A stretch of 64,000 nucleotides of DNA from an uncultured Lachnospiraceae bacterium (GTDB taxonomy: Bacteria > Bacillota > Clostridia > Lachnospirales > Lachnospiraceae): NCBI GenBank assembly GCA_910587155.1, contig CAJULA010000007.1:40050-104049 (forward strand), written 5' to 3'. Shown here one piece after another: positions 9,850 through 17,318 of this stretch (the first letter of the stretch is position 1; each line of letters opens with the position of its first letter). A program made the translations under genes and the position numbers. The notes below the pieces were generated by a model. The model ran no database searches. It was given only the letters and a program-made list of their open reading frames with translations, and was not told where the DNA came from.

Positions 9850-10903
9850 TTATGTTTTCACCATACAACTTTTACGGCAAAAGCAGATCCCATATTTGAT
9901 GATCTGCAGGTATCCTTCATCCAGCAGGCCGGCAGTATAATTGCGATCCGCAATCTGCGCCAGGGCGCTGTCGCAGAGCCCTTCCATCTGCGAAAACTTC
10001 TTTCCACGGATTGTAGACACCGACACCGCCGAACAGGTAGCCGTCATACCATCTGCATACCTCCGCCTCTTTCTCATCCAGTTCATGGGCATGCAGCATC
10101 GCCCGCACTTCAGCCTCCGTAAAACCAAAGCAGGAGGCAAATTCCCGGCTGAGTACCGACGCGATCTTCATATGATTAAGCCCCGTAAAAACCGATTCGC
10201 CGGAGATTCTCAGGCAGCCGGTGATCACCGCCAGCTCAAGACTGTCGTTCGTTTTCAGTGCAGATTCAAACAGCGCACGGATAAACAGTATCATCCTGTC
10301 ATAAAAGCCGAAAAAATATGCGTTTTCCAGAGGCACATCGTACTCATCCAGCAGGATTATCACCCGTCTGCCATGATATTGTTCCAGACACTGTGACAGA
10401 AAGGCGAGCGCTCTGGTCCAGACAGAGGCCCCTGCCTGTCTGTTCATCATATCTTCATACTGCCGCCTCTGCGCCTCTGTCAGAGAATCACCGAGAAGTA
10501 CATAGCGGTGGCGTATATATTCCCTGGAAATCGCATCCAGGATATTGTCATAGGCCATCTCATAATCCGCCTGTTTCGCTGATTTCAATGTCAGAGAAAT
10601 CACCGGATACTTTCCCATATGGCACAAATACGCCTCACCTGCCCGCAGGATTTCGCATCCGGAAAAATAGTGACGGTTATCCATTCTCGTTCCGTCCGGG
10701 CTGATCTCTTCCTCGAAAAAAGTTCTCAGCATGCTCAGCGCCAGTGTCTTTCCAAAGCGCCGCGGACGGGTCAGTAAGGTCACCTCACCGCCGGAATCCA
10801 ACAGTTCTTTGATCAGCATCGTTTTGTCTACATAATAATAGTCCTCATCAATCATTCTTTTGTAGTTTTCCGTACCGATGGCGATGCGCCGTCTCTCTGC
10901 CAT
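9850..10903 (-). pseudogene. Broken AAA-ATPase-like / PD-(D/E)XK gene
   Basis: The first 290 or so codons read as the 'AAA-ATPase-like' family found in many anaerobes: IAIGTENYKRMI at the start, a Walker A region TRPRRFGKTLALSML near residue 45, and IILLDEYDVPLENA as Walker B near 160. Intact members are about 520-580 residues with a C-terminal PD-(D/E)XK nuclease-like domain. Here the reading breaks after VYNPWKEVF (about 10030) and the frame ends at 9917. The family's last segment, ALAQIADRNYTAGLLDEGYL, is found in another frame at about 9850-9990. So most of the nuclease-like domain has been deleted and the remaining tail is out of frame. Intact relatives are often multi-copy, with unknown function. 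The N-terminal piece could still be made as a 328-residue protein. Confidence 0.8.
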
Positions 10904-10986
10904 ATCACATCCTCCTGTCGTTTCCTTATCAATGCATCCCTCATAGTTTCATTATACCAACAAAAACAGGGCATCGCAACGGATTT

Positions 10987-11120
10987 GCAGGCAGCCACCT
11001 GGCTCGTTGCCCGCGGAAGTCAAATGCTTTCAGCACGGTAAGCTGCGGCATTTGCCCCTCGCGGCAGTCGCCAAACGCCTGCAGGCAGTCACTTGGCTCG
11101 TTGCCCGCGGGAATCAAAAT
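10987..11120. repeat. Two-copy direct repeat, 94-bp period
   Basis: A segment of about 40 bp (10987-11026) starting GCAGGCAG and containing TGGCTCGTTGCCCGCGG recurs at 11081-11120 with only a few differences. The rest of the 10904-11203 gap has no convincing gene. The second copy ends about 80 nt before the spoVT start, so the repeat may sit in the spoVT promoter or leader region. Confidence 0.75.
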
Positions 11121-11203
11121 ATAGCAGGTATAAAAAGCCTGCATTTACAGATAATAGTATCAGAAATTCCGGAAAAAAGCAGACAAATGGAGGAAAAATC
11201 AAG

Positions 11204-11749
11204 ATGAAAGCAACAGGTATTGTTCGAAGAATAGATGATCTCGGGCGGATTGTAATCCCGAAGGAAATACGAAGGACACTGCGAATTCGAGAGAGCGATC
11301 CACTGGAAATTTTTACCGATCGGGAAGGTGAGATCATTCTCAAAAAGTATTCCCCGATCGGAGAAATGAATACATTTGCCAAGCAATATGCGGAAAGTCT
11401 GGCACAGGTATCCGGTCATACGGCCATCATTGCCGACAGGGATCAGTTTATCGCCGCCTCAGGCGGTTATAAAAATGCCATCGGCAAATCCATCAGCCGG
11501 GATTTGGAGGAGAAGCTCGATAAAAGGGAAACCTTTCTGGCCTCCAAGGGGGAACGGAGCTTTATCCCCATCTTTGATGAAAACGACGGCGATTATGTGC
11601 ATGAAGCCGTGGGCGTCATCATCTGCGAGGGGGATGTGATCGGCGCCGTAATCCTGCTGGATGATGATAACCGGGGCAAGATGGGTGAGGTGGAAAAGAA
11701 ACTGATCCTGTCGGCAGCGGCATTTCTGGGCAGACAGATGCAGGCATAA
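11204..11749 (+). CDS. spoVT: Stage V sporulation protein T, AbrB-type regulator
   Basis: A 181-residue regulator with an N-terminal swapped-hairpin AbrB/SpoVT DNA-binding domain (residues 1-50, motif GIVRRIDDLGRIVIPKEIRR) and a C-terminal GAF-like domain. In Bacillus and Clostridia SpoVT controls forespore genes late in sporulation. The start at 11204 is chosen because GGAGGAAAAATCAAG precedes this ATG and because the family begins MKATGIVRRIDD; upstream in-frame codons are not conserved in style. It is followed closely and convergently by pncB with only 10 nt between the stops. This is good evidence that the organism forms spores. Confidence 0.95.
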   Translation: MKATGIVRRIDDLGRIVIPKEIRRTLRIRESDPLEIFTDREGEIILKKYSPIGEMNTFAKQYAESLAQVSGHTAIIADRDQFIAASGGYKNAIGKSISRDLEEKLDKRETFLASKGERSFIPIFDENDGDYVHEAVGVIICEGDVIGAVILLDDDNRGKMGEVEKKLILSAAAFLGRQMQA

Positions 11750-11759
11750 GAGGGAATGC

Positions 11760-13226
11760 TCAGGCATTCCCCTCCTGCAGGCTCATACGATTCAAGAGCT
11801 CTATCTTCATATCATACAGCTTTTCAGAGAGATCCACATAAACCGCATGGGGATTCACAAGGCGTCTCGTCTCGTCCCATAGCGTGTCCAGCTCTTTCTG
11901 GCAGTAAGCCCTGATATCCATGGTTTTGGGCGTATCATAGACACATTTCCCGTCTTTGAAAACAGGCACCATAATCTCCCGCAGCGTATAGGTGCCGGGT
12001 GCAAGGCGTGTCTTCTTCCAGGGAGCCAGCGGATCAAAGAGGAGCAGCGGCTGATCCTCAGAATATGCTTCATCCACAAGGGCGATAAGATCAGCCTTGA
12101 TCTTACCGCTTTCTTTTTCATAAATACGGTATATGGTCTTATTGCCGGGATTGGTGATCTTCTCAGTATTTTCCGACAATTTGATCTTGGGCGTAAAATT
12201 GCCGTCTGCATCCATGATAGCCGCCAGCTTATAGACACCGCCGAAAGAAGGACAATCCTTGGAAGTAATCAGATTTGTACCCACACCCCAGGAAGTAATG
12301 GCCGCCCCCTGTGCCTTCAGGCTGTCGATCAGATATTCATCCAGATCGTTGGAAGCGGAGATGACCGCATCCGGGAAGCCCGCCTCGTCCAGCATCTTTC
12401 TCGCCTTTTTGGAAAGATATGCCAGATCGCCGCTGTCCAGACGGATACCATAGAACGTAAGAGGCACACCGTCCCTGCGCATTTCTTCAAATACCCGGAT
12501 GGCGTTTGGCACACCGGACTTGAGCGTATCATACGTATCCACCAGGAGGATGCAGGCCGTGGGATACATATCCGCATAAGTCTTAAAAGCCGTATATTCA
12601 TCAGGAAAACTCATGATCCAGCTATGGGCATGTGTCCCTTTTACAGGAATATCAAAAAGCTGGCCCGCCAGCACATTGCTGGTGCCGGTACATCCCCCGA
12701 TCACTGCCGCCCTGGCGCCATAGATACCGGCATCCGGCCCCTGCGCCCGCCGCAGACCAAATTCCATGATACCGTCGCCCTTCGCCGCATAGCAGACACG
12801 GGCCGCTTTGGTGGCAATCAGACATTGATGATTCAATATGGTCAGTATGGCCGTCTCGATCAACTGCGCCTGCATAATGGGCGCGATCACCTTGATCAGC
12901 GGCTCCCGGGGAAAGATAATCGTCCCTTCCGGAATGGCATAAATATCCCCGGTAAAACGAAAGGTATCCAGATAATCCAGAAAATCCTTTTCAAAAATAC
13001 CCAGACCTGCCAGATATGCAATATCCTCTTTGGAAAAGTGAAGATTCTTAATATAATTGATCACCTGCTCCAGCCCTGCGGAAATAGCATAGCCTCCGTC
13101 ATGAGGATTGTTTCGGTAAAACACATCAAAAATTACCGTTTCATTCTGGTCCTTATGCTTGAAATAGCCCTGCATCATTGTCAGTTCATATAGATCTGTC
13201 ATAAGAGTGAGATTTTGTCTGTCCAT
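11760..13226 (-). CDS. pncB: Nicotinate phosphoribosyltransferase
   Basis: A 488-residue enzyme that joins nicotinate to PRPP to give nicotinate mononucleotide, the first step of NAD salvage. Family features are the N-terminal TDLYELTMMQGYF segment, the central FGLRRAQGPDAGIYGARAA stretch that carries the active site, and the IRLDSGDLAYLSKKAR segment that binds the phosphoribosyl group. The length is normal. The start at 13226 is chosen for ACAGGAGGCCAATT; a start 13 codons upstream lacks a site. A good promoter lies at 13300-13328. The tail-to-tail arrangement with spoVT suggests independent regulation. Confidence 0.95.
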   Translation of the reverse strand: MDRQNLTLMTDLYELTMMQGYFKHKDQNETVIFDVFYRNNPHDGGYAISAGLEQVINYIKNLHFSKEDIAYLAGLGIFEKDFLDYLDTFRFTGDIYAIPEGTIIFPREPLIKVIAPIMQAQLIETAILTILNHQCLIATKAARVCYAAKGDGIMEFGLRRAQGPDAGIYGARAAVIGGCTGTSNVLAGQLFDIPVKGTHAHSWIMSFPDEYTAFKTYADMYPTACILLVDTYDTLKSGVPNAIRVFEEMRRDGVPLTFYGIRLDSGDLAYLSKKARKMLDEAGFPDAVISASNDLDEYLIDSLKAQGAAITSWGVGTNLITSKDCPSFGGVYKLAAIMDADGNFTPKIKLSENTEKITNPGNKTIYRIYEKESGKIKADLIALVDEAYSEDQPLLLFDPLAPWKKTRLAPGTYTLREIMVPVFKDGKCVYDTPKTMDIRAYCQKELDTLWDETRRLVNPHAVYVDLSEKLYDMKIELLNRMSLQEGNA

Positions 13227-13299
13227 AATTGGCCTCCTGTACCATATGATTCTTTTATTATCCATTTGCTATGATAACCGCTGAACTTTATTGCCTTTC

Positions 13300-13328
13300 A
13301 GTATACTCCTATCTTTTGCGGTTTACAA
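13300..13328 (-). promoter_or_regulatory. Promoter of pncB
   Basis: On the minus strand, TTGTAA (13323-13328) and TATACT (13300-13305) are 17 nt apart, about 75 nt upstream of the pncB start. Confidence 0.7.
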
Positions 13329-13349
13329 GAGCTGCGTGTATACAGACAC

Positions 13350-13403
13350 GACAAAGGCATGAGTGAATAAATTGTGACCATTTTGTTCATTCATGCCTTT
13401 GTC
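13350..13403. repeat. Long perfect-armed inverted repeat
   Basis: GACAAAGGCATGA (13350-13362) is exactly complementary to 13391-13403, and TGAA/TTCA inside the arms extends the pairing. No T tract follows on either strand, so it is not an ordinary terminator. It lies between the divergent pncB promoter and the antitoxin RNA promoter. Confidence 0.7.
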
Positions 13404-13487
13404 ATGGTGTAAGGAAGTTTTTGTATCATAAATGCCGCATAAGTCAAAAAATAACCTGGGAATCATTATAAAATGTACGTTCAACTC

Positions 13488-13516
13488 TTGAATACAACTG
13501 ACAAATGTGCTATAGT
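13488..13516 (+). promoter_or_regulatory. Promoter of the putative antitoxin RNA
   Basis: TTGAAT (13488-13493) and TATAGT (13511-13516) are 17 nt apart on the plus strand, reading toward the convergent small toxin gene. Confidence 0.7.
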
Positions 13517-13522
13517 AAAAAC

Positions 13523-13632
13523 AGAAAAAGGGAAAGCCATAGAAGCGGCTCTACCCTTCAAACAGTAAAGCTAAAACCTCTTATACTATGAGGTCAGCCG
13601 TCACTATTGGTGGTAGTGGCGGCTAATTTTTT
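13523..13632 (+). ncRNA. Putative antisense antitoxin RNA
   Basis: A transcript starting near 13523 would be about 110 nt. It has a 5' hairpin (GGGAAAGCC with GGCTCTACCC) and a second hairpin (CCTC/GAGG). It ends in a strong stem, 13597-13606 with 13614-13623, followed by six T residues. Its 3' end overlaps the last codon and 3' region of the holin-like toxin gene on the other strand, as in type I toxin-antitoxin loci with converging transcripts. Transcription itself is inferred from the promoter and terminator. Confidence 0.6.
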
Positions 13633-13712
13633 CCCTTAAAAATCTGATATAGCAGACTTACAAGAGCAACAACGAATGTACAGAACAAAAAGAAATCCTG
13701 ATATGTAATCAT
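13623..13712 (-). CDS. Small holin-like toxin, 29 residues
   Basis: The product begins MITYQDFFLFCTFVVALV and ends LLYQIFKGKN: a single hydrophobic helix with a short basic tail. This fits the family of tiny 'putative holin-like toxins' of Firmicutes, membrane peptides thought to be type I toxins related to TxpA/Fst-like systems. The ATG follows GGAGGGCGATACA. Its mRNA starts from the promoter at 13829-13857, giving a 5' leader of about 110 nt. The antisense RNA on the other strand converges on its 3' end. The call rests on size, hydrophobic pattern and locus layout; toxicity is inferred, not shown. Confidence 0.72.
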   Translation of the reverse strand: MITYQDFFLFCTFVVALVSLLYQIFKGKN

Positions 13713-13828
13713 TGTATCGCCCTCCTTTCTTTCGCACCCAAAGGCATGAGATCCGGAGGACTGTTATACCCTCCGGAAAATGCAGGAGGGGTAAAGCCGC
13801 CTTTAGCTCTATGGTTTCCCATAAATGG

Positions 13829-13857
13829 AGTATAACACACATTACCTTATCAGGCAA
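13829..13857 (-). promoter_or_regulatory. Promoter of the holin-like toxin mRNA
   Basis: On the minus strand, TTGCCT (13852-13857) and TATACT (13829-13834) are spaced by 17 nt. The transcript would begin near 13822 and carry a 5' hairpin that resembles that of the antisense RNA. Confidence 0.65.
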
Positions 13858-14006
13858 TTATGATATGCTTTTTTCATGACAGACACACACATGACATAGG
13901 CACGGGACAGAAACCGGCTCTTTCTTATACCAACTGACATTGGGCGGGAAAGTACCAGACCATCGCCTTTTATGCCGTCTTCCTACATATAACCTCTAAA
14001 TTCCAC

Positions 14007-14057
14007 AAAAAATCCCACCTGCCAGCGGACCAGTTGTGATATCCGCCCGCAGATGGG
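14007..14057 (-). terminator. Terminator of the blaI-blaR1-like operon
   Basis: On the minus strand a long imperfect stem (CCCATCTGC...GGGCGGA with TCCGC...GGCAGGTGGG) is followed by ATTTTTT, 11 nt after the stop of the M56 peptidase gene. The remaining 13860-14005 stretch shows no gene. Confidence 0.8.
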
Positions 14058-14067
14058 AAGCCTGCAT

Positions 14068-15387
14068 TTAGTGAGGGCATTTTACGTACTCTGTCGTAGT
14101 CTTTAATTCCCGATTTGTAATAAGCCCACATTTGGAGCAGCGTTTTGCATCATAAATTTTCACCGTACAACCGCCATTATCATTTTTCATATGCGTAGTA
14201 TAAGTTCCATCCATAAATGTATGACTGCATTCTCCCTGAGGAACTGGTTCGTCAGCAGGATATATATTCCCGTTTTTATCAGTGAATTGAAAATCATATT
14301 CTATGTGCTGATTTACAGACGATACAGTTATTTGATCAAATGACTCCTCCGTAGTAAATTCAATAAAATTACCAGATGATATTAACGCCTGTTCTTCCAT
14401 ACTAACACTATCAAACAACATCTTCTTCGGCGGCTCATAAGCCATTACCGGAAATGTGCTTGTCAGAAGTATCCCTGCCGATAAAATAACAGGAGCCAGG
14501 CGGAATTTGTTTTTTCTCTTTGCCATAATAAAATCAATCCTTTCTTTTATAATTCTCTGGTTTTTACTGAACGGTGTTACATGCCGGGAGGCCAGATGAT
14601 AGCCGCCCGCAGCCGCAATAATCAGTTGACTGTAGTCCTTTCGCTCTTCTTCCCTGATATGCCTGGTCACAAGTTCATCACACGCCAATTCACACAACAC
14701 AGACGTCTTGCGGTAAATAAAATAGACGACCGGATTGAACCAATAGATAGCGACCACCAGAGTACGGATAAAAAGAATCAGCGAATCCTTCTGTTTTATA
14801 TGAATCAGTTCATGAAGGATGGCTAACTCCAGTTCTTTCGCCTCATAAGATCCGGGAACAACAATGATCGGGTGAAACATTCCATAGGTAAACGCAGAAA
14901 TATCCGCATCGGCGGAATAAATCCGTATCTTTTTCCTGATCTGCAGACGGTTCTGACATTCACAAAGGAGAGTAAAGGCGGGGCCGGACGTTATTTCCCC
15001 GGACAGATTCATAATCAGACAGCGCAGTCTGTAACGCGCAAAAACTGATTTGAGAAAGAGGATCATGGGAATCAAAAGCCAGATGAAAAAAATAGTCACA
15101 TGATTTTCATAAGCGGCATTTATGTATCGTTCATTTGGTGCAAATATAACGGCAGGCTGCGAGCCGTTTACAAAAGTATGCCTGTAAATCCGGCCAATGT
15201 CCGGCAGGAAAACCTCCTCGAATCTTTGGCACAGATACCCAATGGGGATGAAATGAAAAAGCAAAATGGCCTTTATAATAAAATAACGGTTTAACGGCGC
15301 AAGATAAACAATCCTGATGCGCTCAAAAAAACTGTATACAAGAAACACGATGGAGCCTGACAGAGTCATAGATAAAATGATATTCAT
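14068..15387 (-). CDS. BlaR1/MecR1-type M56 membrane metallopeptidase
   Basis: A 439-residue membrane protein with several N-terminal transmembrane segments (around residues 5-22, 33-50, 93-112) and a gluzincin motif HELIHIKQKD near residue 190, followed by another membrane stretch (LILFIRTLVVAIYWFNPVVYFIY) and the CELACDELVTRH segment that supplies the third zinc ligand. M56 peptidases sense an outside signal and trigger cleavage of the partner BlaI-type repressor. After the last membrane segment (near 300-317) there is an extracytoplasmic tail of about 120 residues, including a CxxC pair near the end (RCSKCGLITN). It is not the penicillin-binding domain of true BlaR1. The signal is therefore unlikely to be a beta-lactam. 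It lies 9 nt after the BlaI-like gene. Confidence 0.88.
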   Translation of the reverse strand: MNIILSMTLSGSIVFLVYSFFERIRIVYLAPLNRYFIIKAILLFHFIPIGYLCQRFEEVFLPDIGRIYRHTFVNGSQPAVIFAPNERYINAAYENHVTIFFIWLLIPMILFLKSVFARYRLRCLIMNLSGEITSGPAFTLLCECQNRLQIRKKIRIYSADADISAFTYGMFHPIIVVPGSYEAKELELAILHELIHIKQKDSLILFIRTLVVAIYWFNPVVYFIYRKTSVLCELACDELVTRHIREEERKDYSQLIIAAAGGYHLASRHVTPFSKNQRIIKERIDFIMAKRKNKFRLAPVILSAGILLTSTFPVMAYEPPKKMLFDSVSMEEQALISSGNFIEFTTEESFDQITVSSVNQHIEYDFQFTDKNGNIYPADEPVPQGECSHTFMDGTYTTHMKNDNGGCTVKIYDAKRCSKCGLITNRELKTTTEYVKCPH

Positions 15388-15396
15388 TCCCGCAGT

Positions 15397-15759
15397 TTAT
15401 ATCAGCAGCTTCTCCAGATAGTCCTGCAGTTTAAATGCTTCATCGCAATCCATTTTGACACTGCCAGCCAATGCGAGTAAAAACTTTTTCAGAGAGCCAC
15501 TATACATCGTATTTAATATTTCCAAAGCCCGTTTCTTTTCAAATTCTTCTTTTGTAAAGGTATATATATATTTGGTCTGACACTTAACCAGAAAGCCTTT
15601 GTCCGTCATACGTGACAAATACGTATTCACTGTCTGACGCTTAAAATTTCCTCCCTGTCCGTTCAGGCGGTTCCAGAAGTCTGCCCCTGACATCCAGCGA
15701 TTCGTTGCCCATGAGATTTCAAGTATATCCAGTTCAGTATTCGACAAGTTAAAAAGCAT
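15397..15759 (-). CDS. BlaI/MecI-family transcriptional repressor
   Basis: A 120-residue winged-helix repressor. The N-terminal LSNTELDILEISWATNRWMS and the recognition region QTVNTYLSRMTDKGFL match the BlaI/MecI/CopY family, followed by a C-terminal dimerisation helix bundle. In the family the repressor sits on its own promoter until cut by the M56 peptidase encoded next to it. The start at 15759 has AAAGGAGCTGCCTTCC in front; upstream in-frame codons cover the promoter and operator and cannot be coding. The palindromic operator overlaps the -10 box, so autoregulation is well supported. No target gene other than the pair itself is visible. Confidence 0.9.
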   Translation of the reverse strand: MLFNLSNTELDILEISWATNRWMSGADFWNRLNGQGGNFKRQTVNTYLSRMTDKGFLVKCQTKYIYTFTKEEFEKKRALEILNTMYSGSLKKFLLALAGSVKMDCDEAFKLQDYLEKLLI

Positions 15760-15782
15760 GGAAGGCAGCTCCTTTCCCTTTT

Positions 15783-15816
15783 TAGTAATATTACTACTAA
15801 AACGTCGTAATGTCAA
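15783..15816 (-). promoter_or_regulatory. BlaI-type operator overlapping the promoter
   Basis: On the minus strand TTGACA (15811-15816) and TAATAT (15788-15793) are 17 nt apart. A perfect 14-bp palindrome TAGTAATATTACTA (15783-15796) covers the -10 box, and a related TTACTACTAAAACGTCGTAA lies beside it. The position is right for repression of this operon. Confidence 0.82.
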
Positions 15817-15929
15817 TTGAAAAAACACATAATTTGCGGGAATTAAGACAATTTACTGCAAAAGTCTCACCCTTCACTCAGGACTGCGCACTCGCTGCGC
15901 TGTCCGTACACACGCCATGCAGCTTGCCG

Positions 15930-15989
15930 CAATTCACACCATTTCATTTGGCCATAAATTCGCGTGAAAGCTGGCATAGGTGTGAATTG
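15930..15989. repeat. Dispersed palindromic element, copy A
   Basis: CAATTCACACC (15930-15940) is exactly complementary to 15979-15989. The loop contains CCATAAATTCG. A second related copy is at 31678-31732 with the same TTCACACC arms and the same loop core. The 15829-16141 gap holds this element and a possible promoter, but no gene. Confidence 0.75.
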
Positions 15990-16033
15990 TAAAACCGTTT
16001 CAAAAATATGTTTCAAAATAATACCCGCATAGA

Positions 16034-16062
16034 TTGACAGGGAAATAAATATGTGATAGCAT
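16034..16062 (+). promoter_or_regulatory. Possible promoter of the 70-residue gene
   Basis: TTGACA (16034-16039) is followed after 17 nt by TAGCAT, a weak -10. The distance to the next start codon is about 80 nt. Confidence 0.4.
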
Positions 16063-16141
16063 AATGCTACTATAAAAGGTAGTAAACGAAAGACTGCTGC
16101 GCGCGCAGCCATACAAAAGATAGCAGGCAGGAGAATGTAAA

Positions 16142-16354
16142 ATGGATCTTAACAGGTATTCTTATTTATGGAAGGAAAAGAAAGACGGCTATGTCGTAGT
16201 AAGCACAAAATCCGGCTATGGAATCGCCAATCAGGTGAAAAAATCCATCGTGATCATAAACAATCCCAAACTTGCGGCGGCGCTCGCCCAGGAAATGATA
16301 AAAAACGGCAGCAAAGTTTACAGCAGTGTCATCGCCGCTTTTGAGGATGCTTAA
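16142..16354 (+). CDS. Small protein of unknown function, 70 residues
   Basis: I do not recognise this family. The 70-residue product is soluble in character, with Lys-rich and Val/Ile-rich stretches (GYVVVSTKSGYGIAN, KKSIVIINNPKLAAALAQ) that suggest one small alpha/beta domain. The ATG follows AGGAGAATGTAAA, a good ribosome site, and codon use resembles neighbouring genes, so it is probably real. It stands alone between the BlaI-type operon and the alarmone synthetase gene. Confidence 0.65.
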   Translation: MDLNRYSYLWKEKKDGYVVVSTKSGYGIANQVKKSIVIINNPKLAAALAQEMIKNGSKVYSSVIAAFEDA

Positions 16355-16520
16355 ATCATTTGGCTCTGCGCTGCTCTGCCATGTCGGGATCCTGTTATCC
16401 TTTCCTGACTATTATATTTTTCTTAAATATCTCCCATGGTTCTCCCCAGAGGAAAAAATTATGGTAAAATAAATCCGGCATAAGCCATTTATGTCAACTT
16501 TTTACACTGGAGGAATCAAT

Positions 16521-17234
16521 ATGGGAATGGAACACTACTTTGGAAAGGCAAGGGATCAGTTTTTACGCAGGAGTCTTTTGTCCGATGAATTTCTGGATTT
16601 TATGAAGGAAAATAAGCTGCCAATAGATACGATGATGGCGCATTATCATTGTGCCATCATGGAAATAGAGACGAAATTCAATGTATTAAACAGGGAATTT
16701 TCCCTGCAATACGACCGTAATCCCATAGAAACCATCAAGGCACGTGTCAAATCCACGGAAAGTCTGATCAAAAAGATCCGGCGCAAAAACATTCCGTTGA
16801 CCCTGGAATCCATTGAGGAAAATATCCGTGATATCGCAGGCGTACGCGTGGTATGCTCCTTCCAGGACGATATTTATCTGTTGGCCGACTGTCTGCTCAA
16901 TCAGGATGATATCACGCTGATCGAGATCAAGGATTACATCAGGAATCCCAAGCCAGGCGGCTACCGGAGCCTGCATCTCATCGTGCAAGTACCGATCTTC
17001 CTGCAAAACGAAAAAAAACTGATGAAAGTGGAAGTACAGCTCCGTACCATAGCCATGGATTTCTGGGCCAGCCTTGAACATAAGCTGCGTTACAAGAAAA
17101 ACATCCCGCCGGAAGAGGCCGGACTTCTGGAAAAAGAACTTCTGGAATGTGCCCAGCTCAGTTCGGCCCTGGACATGCGTATGGAACAGATTCGCAACCG
17201 TATCACAAAAGCGGTCGGCACTTCCGCAGACTAA
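16521..17234 (+). CDS. Small alarmone synthetase (GTP pyrophosphokinase)
   Basis: A 237-residue single-domain RelA/SpoT-type synthetase that makes (p)ppGpp from ATP and GTP or GDP. It lacks the HD hydrolase and the TGS/ACT regions of long Rel proteins, which places it with RelP/RelQ (YwaC/YjbM). Key motifs are IRDIAGVRVVC near residue 105, IKDYIRNPKPGGYRSLHL near 138 and KVEVQLRTIAMDFWASLEHKL near 173, which holds the EVQ(I/L)RT signature. The start at 16521 is picked for TGGAGGAATCAAT. It is transcribed singly and ends at a bidirectional terminator. Regulation could be transcriptional or through RelQ-like allostery; the sequence does not decide which. Confidence 0.93.
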   Translation: MGMEHYFGKARDQFLRRSLLSDEFLDFMKENKLPIDTMMAHYHCAIMEIETKFNVLNREFSLQYDRNPIETIKARVKSTESLIKKIRRKNIPLTLESIEENIRDIAGVRVVCSFQDDIYLLADCLLNQDDITLIEIKDYIRNPKPGGYRSLHLIVQVPIFLQNEKKLMKVEVQLRTIAMDFWASLEHKLRYKKNIPPEEAGLLEKELLECAQLSSALDMRMEQIRNRITKAVGTSAD

Positions 17235-17281
17235 AGTCCTGATTGCCGGCAGATTTCCTTATGCCGGGCGCAGCACCATCA

Positions 17282-17312
17282 AAAAAACAGACAGGAGTCC
17301 TGTCTGTTTTTT
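17282..17312. terminator. Bidirectional intrinsic terminator
   Basis: AAAAAACAGACAGGA (17282-17296) pairs perfectly with 17298-17312. It has T tracts on both strands and serves the convergent alarmone synthetase and chemotaxis receptor genes. Confidence 0.92.
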
Positions 17313-17318
17313 ATGTTT

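Noticed and set aside
13636..13857. A 73-codon minus-strand frame over the toxin region
   Set aside because: It is out of frame with the 29-residue toxin, lacks a ribosome site, and covers the toxin promoter and leader.
16142..16354. A toxin or antitoxin call for the 70-residue gene
   Set aside because: No partner gene, no membrane helix and no known fold; left as unknown.
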